DNA of 64,000 nucleotides, from contig CAJINV010000004.1 in the NCBI GenBank assembly GCA_905178155.1, positions 9,586,625 through 9,650,624 on the forward strand, in the 5' to 3' direction. Positions 9,744 through 19,350 of this stretch are shown piece after piece. Origin of the DNA: Amoebophrya sp. A120 (Eukaryota; Sar; Dinophyceae; Syndiniales; Amoebophryaceae). A model generated the notes under the pieces. It was given only the letters and a program-made list of their open reading frames with translations, did not search any database and had not been told where the DNA came from. The number at the start of each line of letters is the position of its first letter. The stretch's first letter is position 1. A program made the translations under genes and the position numbers.

Positions 9744-12700
9744 ATGGCCAAAGCGATCGACGCCTGGGAGAAAGACCAGCACTGGCGCGAGTACCGCAAG
9801 GAGATTTTACTTTTCGCCGAGGGTACGCAGCTCAACGAAAAACAAATAGTCCCGAACATCATCCGCCAGGGCTTCAAGCCGCACCAGCCAAAATGGTACA
9901 AGATCGCGATGCAGATGCGGGACGACTGGCGCACCCTGCCGAAAGACCCCGGATTCACCTATGCCACCGATCCCGTTCACGAAAGTGCAATCAAGCACTT
10001 TACACCCGTAGAAAGGCTTCTACAGTGGATGGATCATAAAACCGAATATAGTGATCCTGTCGATGCTGCCATGCGTTTTGTTGGTTTGCTATCCTTCAAA
10101 CGCACCGGAGCTATGGATATGGGTACCTGGCTCGCGGAATTCAATGACCGCGAAAACCAAATACAGAAGGATGCGACTTTTGCGGCGGCTTTGACGAAAA
10201 CGATTCTGGTTTTGCTTCTGTACTGCAATAGCGGGCTGACACAGCTCCAGCGCCAGGGTGTTCGTCAAAACTTCGAGTTGAAGAACGCCGGGAAAGACAT
10301 CAATCACAGCCCCGAGGCCATGCAGGAAATTTTGAAACGGGTCGCGGCAGACGACTCCAGCAAAATGCAAACGCATGACGAGCAGGGAGATGTGATTATG
10401 GCAGGCTATTCACGTGGTAAGGGCTTCGGCAAAGGCGGGAAGAAAGGAAAAACTCGGCGCGCGTACTATGTTGAAGAAGAAGATCCCGACTGGTATGGGG
10501 ACGAAGACGAGCAGTACGACTACGAGGATGAAGAAGAATTTTGGGAAGAAGAAGAACACGCGGAAGAGGAAGAACAAGAAGAACAAGAGCAGGAGGAGGA
10601 CGCAGCGTTTTTGGCAAACAACGAATGCAGACGGTGCGGACAAACAGGACACTGGGAACGCAACTGCCCACAGAAGAAAAACGACGGGAACAAGAAGGGC
10701 AGCAACTACAGCTACAACAACGCAGGCACTAACGGTGGATACGGAAAGAAGAAAGGAAGCGGAAAATTTGGAAAGAAGAAGACCAACAGTTTTTCTTGGT
10801 ACAAAAAGAAAAATCCCAACTATGTCGTCCAGCACCATCCCGCGCTACTGGCACGACTCGAACCGGTTGAGGCTGCACTTGATACCGGTTGCGGTGTCAG
10901 TTGTGTGCCGATTTCTCGTTTTGAAGATTTTAAAAACGATTATCCCGAGCGAGTTCTGCACGAAGAGGAACTTGAAGAAGGACAATCCGGATCGATGTCT
11001 TTTGGAAACGGGGCCCGCTGCCCGATTGTATCCCGAGCCAAAATTCGCGTTGGCGATTTTGGCGCAGTGACTTACCAAATTTTCGCCCCGCCGAAGACGA
11101 TGCCGGAGCAGAAGCGAAGGGAAATGCTGAAGCAGATGAAAAAGGTTCCATTTCTCATCGGCAACAACACGCTCGGCGCTGCTACGATCAACCAGCAACA
11201 AGAAAAAGCAGTCTTTCCATCCGGTAAAGAAATGCGATTTACGAAGCGCGGCGGACTTCTGTTGGTAAACATGGTCGGCAGCAGCACTAACAGTACGAAT
11301 TTCGCATGCAACTATGCCTACGACATCGCGGGAAACAGATGCAACTTTTTCGCAGTCGCCACACCGCTGGGGGAAGGAGAGAAACGCGACGGCGCTACGA
11401 CTTTTGGCACCTTGCAGCGGGAAAAGCCAAAAGGGCACAGCAGCACCGTACAGAAACGCGAAAACGCACGGGACCCGGTCAGCTTTTTCGGGAGGTTCAA
11501 GCTGGCGATGATTCTCTTCTACCTTTTGCTCATGCAGCTCCGCCTACTTTGCAAGGCTGGAGACGTCGAGAAGAATCCCGGTCCCATCGCTCCTACCACC
11601 GGTATTACGACTTCGGACAAGATTCGCGAATTGTGTAACGACCGCGAACTGATGACCAAAGCGCATAAACAGCTATGGCACTACAAGATGAAGGAGGCGA
11701 CGGCGCATTTTTGGCCACTGCTGGAGGACGACGAACAACTACGAAAAGACTTCCGCGAGGGCTGGCAGCTTGTTGTTGATTCTTGTGGAATTTGCAACAA
11801 CCAAAAACGGTCACTACCGCATCCGAAAACGGGCTTGATTCCTAGAAATGTCAATCAAGTAGTGGTGGCTGACGTTTTCTATTTCACAGTCAAAGGATGC
11901 AAGCGGGCTATTCTGATTTGGATTGACTACTTGAGCAAATTCTGCATGTACTTCGCGCACGAGGCTGGCGGAGACATCCAGGCCGAAGACACGCTACACA
12001 TGGGACACGAGTGGGCCGCAGTTTTTGGGCGGTTGCCGCTCTACTTGCTAACCGGCCACGACACCCCACTGGTCAACGAAACTGTAGCCGAGTACTTGGC
12101 GGGCGCGGCGATGCCTTGCACTCCCCTGCAGTCACCGGACTACGAGCCGGAGTCCCATGGGCTTGTCGAGAGTCACATCGGGCTTTCAAAAATTTTGCTC
12201 GAGTTGATCCAGGCCGAAATACCAGTTGCGCAGATGTCCAGCCTGCGAATTCGAGACATTTTGCTGGCGTTGCAACAGGCGAAAAATAGTGTTCCGCGGG
12301 GGCACGGTTTTTCAGCACAACAAACAGCACTTGGGACACAGCATTTCGTTGGCAACCCCGAGGAGGCTACATCCGCAACAATGGGCGCGTACGGTGACCC
12401 CACCGAAATTCCGAGAAAACTAGCAGTCCAGCGGATCACGTTGCAACAGCAAGCAGCAAAAGCGGCGGCGCAGGTGCATGGCAACAAGCAACCTATGCAG
12501 ATTCTGAACTCGAAAACGCGCAATACAGATGTCGCAGCTTACTCGCCCGGTGACCTGGTTGAAGTTCAACCAGCAAAAGACCAAAAGTTCGACTTTGGTC
12601 AAGTTCGATGGGTCCGCGCAAAAATCATCGACACGGGCGAACCGGGACAGATCGGCGAATCGCATAAGTTAGTCACAGTGAAATACAGCGGCGGAAAAAT

Positions 12701-15344
12701 CGATACGGTTCACAGAAAAAGAATCCGCCCGGCCCCGCTTGACGTGCGACAGATTCTGTATCCGAAACCCTGGGACCCAGAAGCAGCGGCACAACAACAG
12801 CAGCAGCAGAACCAGGCGCAGGGAGAAGGTGAAGAAAACGACGAGCAGGAAGAAGTAGTGACGCCACTACACCTGTCCTCGATCGATTTCCAGCGGACGG
12901 ACATTGGTCGAGCCCTTCACCGATTCCGGAACAATTTGCGACTACTTCCAGAAACCGACCGGCCGATCGAAGTGGACACAAATTTTCTTTCGGAAGAACA
13001 ACAGCAAGCGGTCGAAAGAATTGTAGTTGCGAAAAACGTAAAGAAAATTCCGGACATCGAAACCTACCGACCGGAGGGAGAAGAAATTTTTCCGGTCGTG
13101 GCTTTCGGGTACACGAAGTGCAGAATCGCAGACAGTATGACAGTTTTTGAAAGCGAAGAACCAGACGGACGAAAATACGAATTGGCAGTAGTAGTGTATT
13201 TCCGTCAAGGTATGCTACCAGAGCCCGACCAAGCGGCGCCACCGGTGCAACAGGTTCAGGACCCGGACGAAGCTGCGGAATTTTTAGACGATGACGACCC
13301 GAAGCTGGCAAGCTTACCAGGCAAAAACTACAAAAAGGTAGAGCCCGAAAAACAAACGCGGGCGGCAGTCGCGGAATTAACAGTACGCGAATTGCGATGG
13401 CTTTTGAAAAAGTATCAATTGCCAACGAAGGCAACCACCGCCGGAATGCGGGAAGCGTTGCGAACCTGGTACGACGAAAACCAGCCAGAGCAACAACAAG
13501 AGCAGGACAACAACGACGAAGACGCGATGGAAGTAGACGAAGAAGCTGCGGACGAGGCGGAAATGGTGTTGGTGGCAATTTTCGATGTTCGCGAGGCGCT
13601 CGGGCATGACCCTGATCAAGAAGCCGATCCGGATAGAGTTGCGAAAGAATTCGAAAAAGCGTATTTGGTTCGGCGGGAAATGAAAGCGAGCGACGCGAAG
13701 AAACATCCACAGCACGCCACTGCCACCACTGCAGAACTGACTTCCATCATGGCCAATGGAGTTTTCTCGATCGTCCCGCGATCAGAAATTAAGCCTGGAG
13801 ACATAGTAGTCCGATCCCGATGGGTTTACACGGAAAAAGTAATCGGTGGGCAAATTACTTTGAAGGCGAGGCTAGTGGCGAAAGGATTCACCGAGGAAGG
13901 ACTTTCAAAACTTCAGTGCGAAAGCCCAACAGCAAAACGGTGGACAACAAAAATCATTTTCTCCATCTCGCAAATTTGGGGAACGATTTTAGCCTCGATA
14001 GATATCAAGACCGCCTACCTGCAGTCGCAAGTTCCCGAAGCTAAGCAGGACAAAAACGATATCTATGTCGAGCCACCGAGGGGCGACTCACCTATCCAGC
14101 CAGACGAAATTTTCAAAATGGCACGCCATAAGCACCTCTATGGCATGAAAAGAGCTGGACGAAAATGGTGCGAAACGCTCAGAGATGCCCTAATCGAGGA
14201 CGAATGGATCGCGGACAGTGTCGACCCATGCTTGTTTTGGAAAACTCTCACCGACGAAAACGGCAAGAGAGTGGTGATTTCGTTTCACGTCGACGACATG
14301 GTCTTCACAGGACGAGAAATTTTTCTGAACAGCATCAAGAACGGGCTAGATGGCAAATTTCAAGTCGGAACATTCGACGCTATTCCGGGAAACAACAGAG
14401 AAAACATGAGCGGAATGGCGAAAGTGAATTCCTTCAAATTTCTTGGCGCAGTAGTGTCGAGAATTCAGAAAACGCTCTACGTTTCGCAAGCTCACTATCA
14501 CAAAAATTTTTCGGAGATGGCAACACCGACGGAACTGAACGAAGAAGATTTGCTACCGCGGGCATTACAGAGCGCAGCCCGATCCAGTTTGGGTCAGTTG
14601 CTCTGGATTGCAATTTTCACCCGCCCCGACATTCTCTTTGAGACCATTGAGATTGCGACCTGCGTTACGAAGGTCAAAGCGGTGAAAATGATCAGCAAGG
14701 TGGTGAGGTATATTCAGCATTCCGGACCGATGCCGCTGATCTATCACCCCTTCCCCGCATGGAGTTCCGATATTGTCAACGTAATAGTAGTGGTCGATGC
14801 GAGTTTGGGAAGCAAAACGGGCGACGTCCGGCCCCGTTTGGCGTTTATGATTGGTTTTTCACCGGCTTGCAGCGGTTCCGATCCTTTTGCGATCGAGAAG
14901 GAAGAGAAAATAATTTTTCATCTGATCCACCACGTTTCGCGAATTCAGCGGCGCGCATGTACAAACTCGCTTACTGGTGAATCTTTTGCGGCTTGTGACT
15001 CGCTCGATCTTCTCGGCGCGATCAAGTCCCAGATGAAGAATTTAGTCGGAGAAATTTGTTGCCATTTTCTGTCCGATTGCAACACGCTGCTACGGGCGAC
15101 CAGCAGTGTTAATCCAGCAATTTCCGAGCTGTTATTCCTACCGATGGTTCAGAAAATCAAGGAACAGCTCTACATCACGGAGGCACGCAAGTACTGGCTT
15201 CCTGGTGACAAAAATCCGATGGACGCATTGACAAAACCAAAGAAACGAACGCAGAAGACGACGGCGATCCTGATGGAAATTTTGAAAACGGGACGGATAC
15301 ACCCTCGCAAGATGATGATGAAAAGACTTGAAGATGAGAACTGA
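9744..15344 (+). CDS. Copia Gag-Pol polyprotein with internal 2A peptide, 1,866 aa
   Basis: The frame is open from 9450, but the ATG at 9744 (AAAATGGCC) is the likely start. Residue numbers from there: Gag about 1-290 with a very acidic Glu-rich stretch, then a CCHC zinc knuckle at 295-308 (CRRCGQTGHWERNC), followed by a basic Gly/Lys/Asn tract. Aspartic protease with DTG at 380-382. A 2A-type motif, AGDVEKNPGP, ends at 614, placing a ribosome-skip point between Gly613 and Pro614. Integrase: HHCC finger, then D710, D773, E809 with exact D-x62-D-x35-E spacing. Reverse transcriptase: IDIKTAYLQ (Asp 1420) and HVDD (Asp 1517-1518). RNase H: VVDAS (Asp 1685) and later acidic residues. Predicted products are Gag-PR (613 aa) and INT-RT-RH (1,253 aa). 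Confidence 0.95.
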   Translation: MAKAIDAWEKDQHWREYRKEILLFAEGTQLNEKQIVPNIIRQGFKPHQPKWYKIAMQMRDDWRTLPKDPGFTYATDPVHESAIKHFTPVERLLQWMDHKTEYSDPVDAAMRFVGLLSFKRTGAMDMGTWLAEFNDRENQIQKDATFAAALTKTILVLLLYCNSGLTQLQRQGVRQNFELKNAGKDINHSPEAMQEILKRVAADDSSKMQTHDEQGDVIMAGYSRGKGFGKGGKKGKTRRAYYVEEEDPDWYGDEDEQYDYEDEEEFWEEEEHAEEEEQEEQEQEEDAAFLANNECRRCGQTGHWERNCPQKKNDGNKKGSNYSYNNAGTNGGYGKKKGSGKFGKKKTNSFSWYKKKNPNYVVQHHPALLARLEPVEAALDTGCGVSCVPISRFEDFKNDYPERVLHEEELEEGQSGSMSFGNGARCPIVSRAKIRVGDFGAVTYQIFAPPKTMPEQKRREMLKQMKKVPFLIGNNTLGAATINQQQEKAVFPSGKEMRFTKRGGLLLVNMVGSSTNSTNFACNYAYDIAGNRCNFFAVATPLGEGEKRDGATTFGTLQREKPKGHSSTVQKRENARDPVSFFGRFKLAMILFYLLLMQLRLLCKAGDVEKNPGPIAPTTGITTSDKIRELCNDRELMTKAHKQLWHYKMKEATAHFWPLLEDDEQLRKDFREGWQLVVDSCGICNNQKRSLPHPKTGLIPRNVNQVVVADVFYFTVKGCKRAILIWIDYLSKFCMYFAHEAGGDIQAEDTLHMGHEWAAVFGRLPLYLLTGHDTPLVNETVAEYLAGAAMPCTPLQSPDYEPESHGLVESHIGLSKILLELIQAEIPVAQMSSLRIRDILLALQQAKNSVPRGHGFSAQQTALGTQHFVGNPEEATSATMGAYGDPTEIPRKLAVQRITLQQQAAKAAAQVHGNKQPMQILNSKTRNTDVAAYSPGDLVEVQPAKDQKFDFGQVRWVRAKIIDTGEPGQIGESHKLVTVKYSGGKIDTVHRKRIRPAPLDVRQILYPKPWDPEAAAQQQQQQNQAQGEGEENDEQEEVVTPLHLSSIDFQRTDIGRALHRFRNNLRLLPETDRPIEVDTNFLSEEQQQAVERIVVAKNVKKIPDIETYRPEGEEIFPVVAFGYTKCRIADSMTVFESEEPDGRKYELAVVVYFRQGMLPEPDQAAPPVQQVQDPDEAAEFLDDDDPKLASLPGKNYKKVEPEKQTRAAVAELTVRELRWLLKKYQLPTKATTAGMREALRTWYDENQPEQQQEQDNNDEDAMEVDEEAADEAEMVLVAIFDVREALGHDPDQEADPDRVAKEFEKAYLVRREMKASDAKKHPQHATATTAELTSIMANGVFSIVPRSEIKPGDIVVRSRWVYTEKVIGGQITLKARLVAKGFTEEGLSKLQCESPTAKRWTTKIIFSISQIWGTILASIDIKTAYLQSQVPEAKQDKNDIYVEPPRGDSPIQPDEIFKMARHKHLYGMKRAGRKWCETLRDALIEDEWIADSVDPCLFWKTLTDENGKRVVISFHVDDMVFTGREIFLNSIKNGLDGKFQVGTFDAIPGNNRENMSGMAKVNSFKFLGAVVSRIQKTLYVSQAHYHKNFSEMATPTELNEEDLLPRALQSAARSSLGQLLWIAIFTRPDILFETIEIATCVTKVKAVKMISKVVRYIQHSGPMPLIYHPFPAWSSDIVNVIVVVDASLGSKTGDVRPRLAFMIGFSPACSGSDPFAIEKEEKIIFHLIHHVSRIQRRACTNSLTGESFAACDSLDLLGAIKSQMKNLVGEICCHFLSDCNTLLRATSSVNPAISELLFLPMVQKIKEQLYITEARKYWLPGDKNPMDALTKPKKRTQKTTAILMEILKTGRIHPRKMMMKRLEDEN
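11550..11585 (+). other. 2A ribosome-skipping (StopGo) motif inside the copia polyprotein
   Basis: Encodes CKAGDVEKNPGP in the polyprotein frame, matching the D(V/I)ExNPG-P consensus. It is preceded by a Leu-rich hydrophobic run (FYLLLMQLRLL), as in functional 2A sequences. Its place between protease and integrase would separate a Gag-PR product from the enzymatic product without a frameshift. Confidence 0.88.
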
Positions 15345-15490
15345 AGCGGATTTTCTGAAATCTAGTCGGAACGTGTGGACTTTAGTTATTGTTTTAGATA
15401 AGTAAGATTTGCCTTCTCAGGCTATATCTGTATGATTTTTAGAAGGCATATTTTTACTTTTTGACTCTTCACAGGCTTGCGTCGTCACAA

Positions 15491-15528
15491 TCACGTCACG
15501 AAGAGCTTCGTGGCAGTATGTTGACGAG
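15491..15528 (+). repeat. 3' UTR direct repeat with hairpin, copy 1
   Basis: 38-bp unit TCACGTCACGAAG..CTTCGTGGCAGTATGTTGACGAG. An inverted repeat (CACGAAG / CTTCGTG) folds into a short stem. The second copy is at 15948-15985. Confidence 0.75.
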
Positions 15529-15947
15529 CCCAGTGGGAATAGAGTCAAAAAACACAATTCCAACTGCCGAGCTTTAGCCTGATTTGTAAGATTTGGAAAG
15601 ATTTCCGAACAAAATCAGACGAAATCGTAGAAAGCAGCATCACAGACCATCGATTTAACCTTCAAAAACCGATGGGATTACGAAAACGGATTTTATATCA
15701 AACCGCGAAACCGCATGGAAAAGAGGAGGAAACGGATTGCGGATTTTATTTACGATTTGGATTTTAGATGGGATTTAAGGTAAAAAAAAAAAAGAATATT
15801 TTGGTGAACGGTAATTACTTTGAGCTATTTTATTTTTAGAAACAGCATGACAAATTCCGAATGATGTAAGATTATTATGTATGATTTCCCATGCTATTTC
15901 AAGAATTCCTTTGCTTTTACTCGTTTCGGCGCCCATTGGCGTCAAGA

Positions 15948-15985
15948 TCACGTCACGAAGCCCTTCGTGACGGTATGTTGACGAG
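15948..15985 (+). repeat. 3' UTR direct repeat with hairpin, copy 2
   Basis: Same 38-bp unit with a perfect stem, GTCACGAAG / CTTCGTGAC. Located between the polyprotein stop and the 3' LTR. Confidence 0.75.
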
Positions 15986-16200
15986 GTAAGGCGGTTTAGC
16001 TTTCATTTTTATAGAAATTCAACACAATTTACACTCTACAGGACCGGTTTGCACACATTCAAAATACTAGCGCAAATATTTTGAAACTTAAAAGTGCATG
16101 TCACTAGTGTTGATTCGTTTTGCATAGAATCTACTTCGCATGATATAGACCCTTCTTTACGTGCTTCGTATATTTTTCTTTTTTTCTTGGGTGGTGTGGA

Positions 16201-16517
16201 TGTCGATCTACCACTCGAGATCTAAATAGTATAACGAATCAACACGATCATCAGGTACATCGGTACGAAATTCCATATGAAAACCAAAATAGAATCAGGA
16301 TGGAATCACGATGGAAAAACGATGACTGGAAATTGGAATGATTGGAATTTAGACCGTGAATGGAATGGAGACGCTTTACGACGAACCACGAACACCATGA
16401 GAAACCGATGACCACAGTGACCGGTCATTTGAGCAAACATAAAGTACTTCTTTGCCTATAGCGGCTGTACCTGATTCGTATCAAGATTGTTCGTATACTA
16501 TTACGCCTGTATTCCTA
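16201..16517 (+). repeat. 3' long terminal repeat (317 bp)
   Basis: Near-identical partner of 9070-9386, preceded by a weak purine-rich tract (GGGTGGTGTGGA) that could prime plus-strand synthesis. TSD CTCCT follows at 16518-16522. Confidence 0.92.
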
Positions 16518-16906
16518 CTCCTGCAAAAGCAAAAATCTTGAGTAAGAAGTTGTAGACGACGATCAACGCCATCAGGTCACTGATTAACTGTCCTAGAAGT
16601 AATTTTCAACCCCTCAACTACAGTTAAAGATCTTGAGCAATCAGTCGCAAAAGAAACCGCGCAATTCCGTTTTTTAAGTAATCTCATTCTCAACAACAAG
16701 CACCTTCATCACCTTCTCGCAGCTTTTTTTCAGTCGTTTATTTCTGTGATAGCTGCGTTTGAAAATAAAAACACGTTTACTCTCGCGCTGTACAATCACC
16801 CCTTCTGGTGGTAGATTCTTCTGTTGGAAGATTCTTCGCATACCTTAATTGCAAAAACTACAGAAAGTAAACGCCGTTTTTCAGCTTTTTTACCAGTACC
16901 TCTATC
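16518..16906. other. Presumed promoter/5' region of the downstream gene
   Basis: 389 bp between the 3' LTR and the ATG at 16907; no ORF or RNA gene recognised. The LTR insertion here could affect expression of that gene. Confidence 0.4.
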
Positions 16907-18001
16907 ATGTCGCCCCTACGTAAGGTTTTTGCCGTGTCCGCTCTGCGCTACCTTGTGCAGCACAGCTTGACCATGTCTACTGGCGTTCTGCACGTGCACT
17001 GCGTGCAACTGACAGGGCAACGCCTTAACACTCAGGACCTGCCTCCTGGTACTGGTGTTCCAGACCCTGTAGTTGGTGCTGGACACATTCCCGGTGCTCC
17101 GCCGGGTCCGCTTGTTGTACCTGTTGCAGCTCCTCCTGCTGCTGCTGTCGTGGCCCAGCCGCCTCCCGGGCAACTAATGCGCGACTGTGCTCAGGGTTTC
17201 TGTAGTCCCTGTTGTTGCTGTGCCCCCAGGGCGGGGGCCCTCGACACGGTGGGGGCTGTACACCCGAGGCGTTTAGCTGCCCAGAAAGCGGGAAAATACT
17301 GCGGAGTCGGATGTGGTTGTTGTCTTGTTGGAGCTGGTGCCATTTACTTGGGTGTAGAGGCTGGGACGTATCGACTGCAAATGCGCCTGGGTCTGGTGGA
17401 AGAGTGTAAGTTGTGATGCTACCTTAGGATACGAAAGAAGTCTGTATCTCATGATCGCCAAAAGGTAAAGGTAAAGGAGTCCAGTTTTTCCTACGCGCAG
17501 AGGGCATTTATATATGTTTGATTGTGCAGGAGAAGCAGAAGCATACGTGTAAGGAAAAGGATAAGTAGGAAGCCCTCAAAAAATCTGTGATGCTGGGACA
17601 TACATCAAGGACATCATGGGTCACGCAAAAGGTGCATGAGAAAGACAAAGGCAAACCCTGTGTCCTCGTCCTTCCTGGCCCATATCCTGTGCAAAAGTAT
17701 CGTACTCGTATAAATGCAAGTCTTGCGCTACAAATCCTTTTGCTAAGGTAAGACCGCATTACAAGAAATTTTACATCTCATGCTGAGGAAATTTGTAATG
17801 CATTTATACGAGTGCGATACTTTTGCAATGCATAGCCCAGACATGATTGCAATGCATAGAGGGTTGCCGTGCAATATTGGCTTAACAGCCTGGGAGGCAG
17901 GTGTAGATAGTGGATCGTGCTGTCTCGGTCTGGGGACATATTACTGTGGGAGAGGGCACGAAGAGGCGGTCGCCCCTTCGCAATGGACCATGGGGCCCTA
18001 G
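16907..18001 (+). CDS. Small Cys/Gly/Pro-rich hypothetical protein, 199 aa, one nested introner
   Basis: Exons 16907-17368 and 17864-18001 give 600 nt ending at TAG. The protein has a Pro/Ala/Val-rich middle and two Cys-rich patches (FCSPCCCC, then CGVGCGCCLVGAG, a short hydrophobic Gly/Cys segment). After splicing a second Cys-rich patch (SGSCCLGLGTYYCG) follows in the same frame. Without splicing the frame stops at 17414-17416, and an unspliced 169-residue product is possible. The exon join rests on recognising a degenerate family A introner that itself contains a family B introner. Family not recognised. Confidence 0.55.
17369..17858. mobile_element. Degenerate family A introner, split by a nested family B introner (490 bp)
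   Basis: Left end TATCGACTGCAAATG then CTGGGTCTGG. The right TIR is broken by the element at 17683-17834: TTCCTGGCCCA before it and GACATGATTGCAATGCATA after it together match the usual A right arm. Flanks GGACG / GAGGG no longer form a clear TSD, consistent with age. Removal leaves an open frame. Confidence 0.7.
17683..17834. mobile_element. Introner, family B (152 bp), nested in a family A introner
   Basis: TSD GCCCA at 17678-17682 and 17835-17839; left end TATCCTGTGC, right end GCAATGCATA. Inserted within the right TIR of the older element. Confidence 0.92.
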
Positions 18002-18178
18002 GAACAACAATAACCGCGAACGCTAAAAAAGCTTCCGTGCCAGAAGAAGGAAGATCTGGCTGAATGTTTGTTGGGCTTTCGGAAGGTACGGATACCAACC
18101 CGGAACCGGATACAACAACTACCCTGACACGCATTGCGATTGAAGTAAGCCACTGTCGCGCGGTTTTTTTGAAAAACT

Positions 18179-18313
18179 ACGAGAACGGTCTACAATTAAT
18201 GTTGGTACGAGGGCGCACCAGGCACTCACGTACTACAGCTGTAATAAGACGAGAACGATCTACGTTTGCGGTAGTAAGCAACACGAGGACGCACCAAGCA
18301 CGCACGTACAGCT
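18179..18313 (+). repeat. Diverged tandem repeat, two ~65-70 bp units
   Basis: Units 18179-18240 and 18249-18313 share ACGAGAACG(G/A)TCTAC, CGAGG(G/A)CGCACCA(G/A)GCA and CACGTA..ACAGCT blocks in the same order. Confidence 0.6.
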
Positions 18314-19243
18314 ATTCCGTTCTTGTGAAGACGCATGACCTCAAGCGTTTGCTATGCTACTTTCGGAATTATATAACGTAGGATCATGATGCTTCCGGAG
18401 CCACTGGAGTCAGGCTCGGACATTATTCAAAGTAGAGAAGCCGTTGAATTTAATTCGACGCATATTCCCAAATCGTAAAAGTGAGACTCTACGTCTCCAT
18501 ATTCCCAGAATTTTGTGCAATTTTTCTTCGTCGTCCAATTGTGGTAGAGGGTTTTTTGTTGTATGATAAACGAAGAAAAGAAAAACTATTGGAAAAAACC
18601 GAAAAATAAAGAGAAAACCAAGAGAAAAAGGAAAAACAAACCATACAAAAAACAAAAAAAAACGCTTTGTAAGATTCTGGAGCTCATGCTAGGTTCTGAC
18701 TTTTTTAGGCGCTAGGCGTCGTAACTATCTCCGAAAATGAGTCCTCCTCTTTACGCTTCGGCGCAGAAACAAAAAGCTGCGAGCTCACTAGAATGCAACA
18801 AGCAAAATAAGTAGCAAAATGAGATCCAAACAAAGACTATGCTCGTGTGACAGTAGTCAAATAGGTGCAGCTAGCCGGATCGGAACCCGACGAAGAATTT
18901 AAAACGGAATACAACTACAACGGTCACGCAAGCAGCTGAATCCTTTTGGTGCGACAACGACAGGCATATTAATCTGATCTCGCTACAAAAGGTTGACAGG
19001 AAAAAATAGCAGCAGTCAAGAGAAGACACAAACAAGATTAAAGGGTCGTAAAAGATCCAAGGGTCGTAAAAGATATGGGAAAAAATCGGTCATCGTTTTT
19101 CGTTCACAAGTCGGTACAAGATGTAGATGCATTCTAATGACCCTCTTCTGCGACGCGTATTTTTCGTCATTACCTGCGACTGGCTGGAAGTTGTGTATCA
19201 GGTTGTTGTATGGAAAAGCAGGCAGGAAACCATGAAAGGAACA

Positions 19244-19281
19244 GGATGCGAGCACCTCCTCGTTGAAGAGGAGGTGCATCC
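19244..19281. repeat. Long perfect hairpin
   Basis: GCACCTCCTC / GAGGAGGTGC form a 10-bp stem around GTTGAA. The stem extends by GGAT / ATCC across a 4-base bulge. Confidence 0.7.
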
Positions 19282-19334
19282 TTGAAGATGATTCCATTTC
19301 CAAATAAAATCGCAGCCTTTTTTTTTTTCTTTAA

Positions 19335-19350
19335 GGGTTTAGGGTTTAGG
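19335..19350 (+). repeat. Interstitial telomere-like repeat
   Basis: GGGTTTAGGGTTTAGG, about 2.3 units of TTTAGGG, following a T-rich run. Confidence 0.6.

Larger units (their letters stand above)
9070..16517 (+). mobile_element. Complete Ty1/copia LTR retrotransposon (7,448 bp)
   Basis: Two 317-bp LTRs, a 5-bp TSD (CTCCT), a tRNA-iMet primer site, one intact polyprotein frame in the order Gag, protease, integrase, reverse transcriptase, RNase H (copia order), and an 856-bp 3' untranslated region. No frameshift or internal stop. LTR identity above 99 percent and an open frame suggest an element that is or was recently active. It sits about 400 bp upstream of the gene at 16907. Confidence 0.95.

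Noticed and set aside
17369-17682. Exonic reading of the sequence before the B introner (an open frame ending GKPCVLVLPGP)
   Set aside because: The stretch aligns along its length with family A introner interiors, so I read it as intron; cDNA could overturn this.
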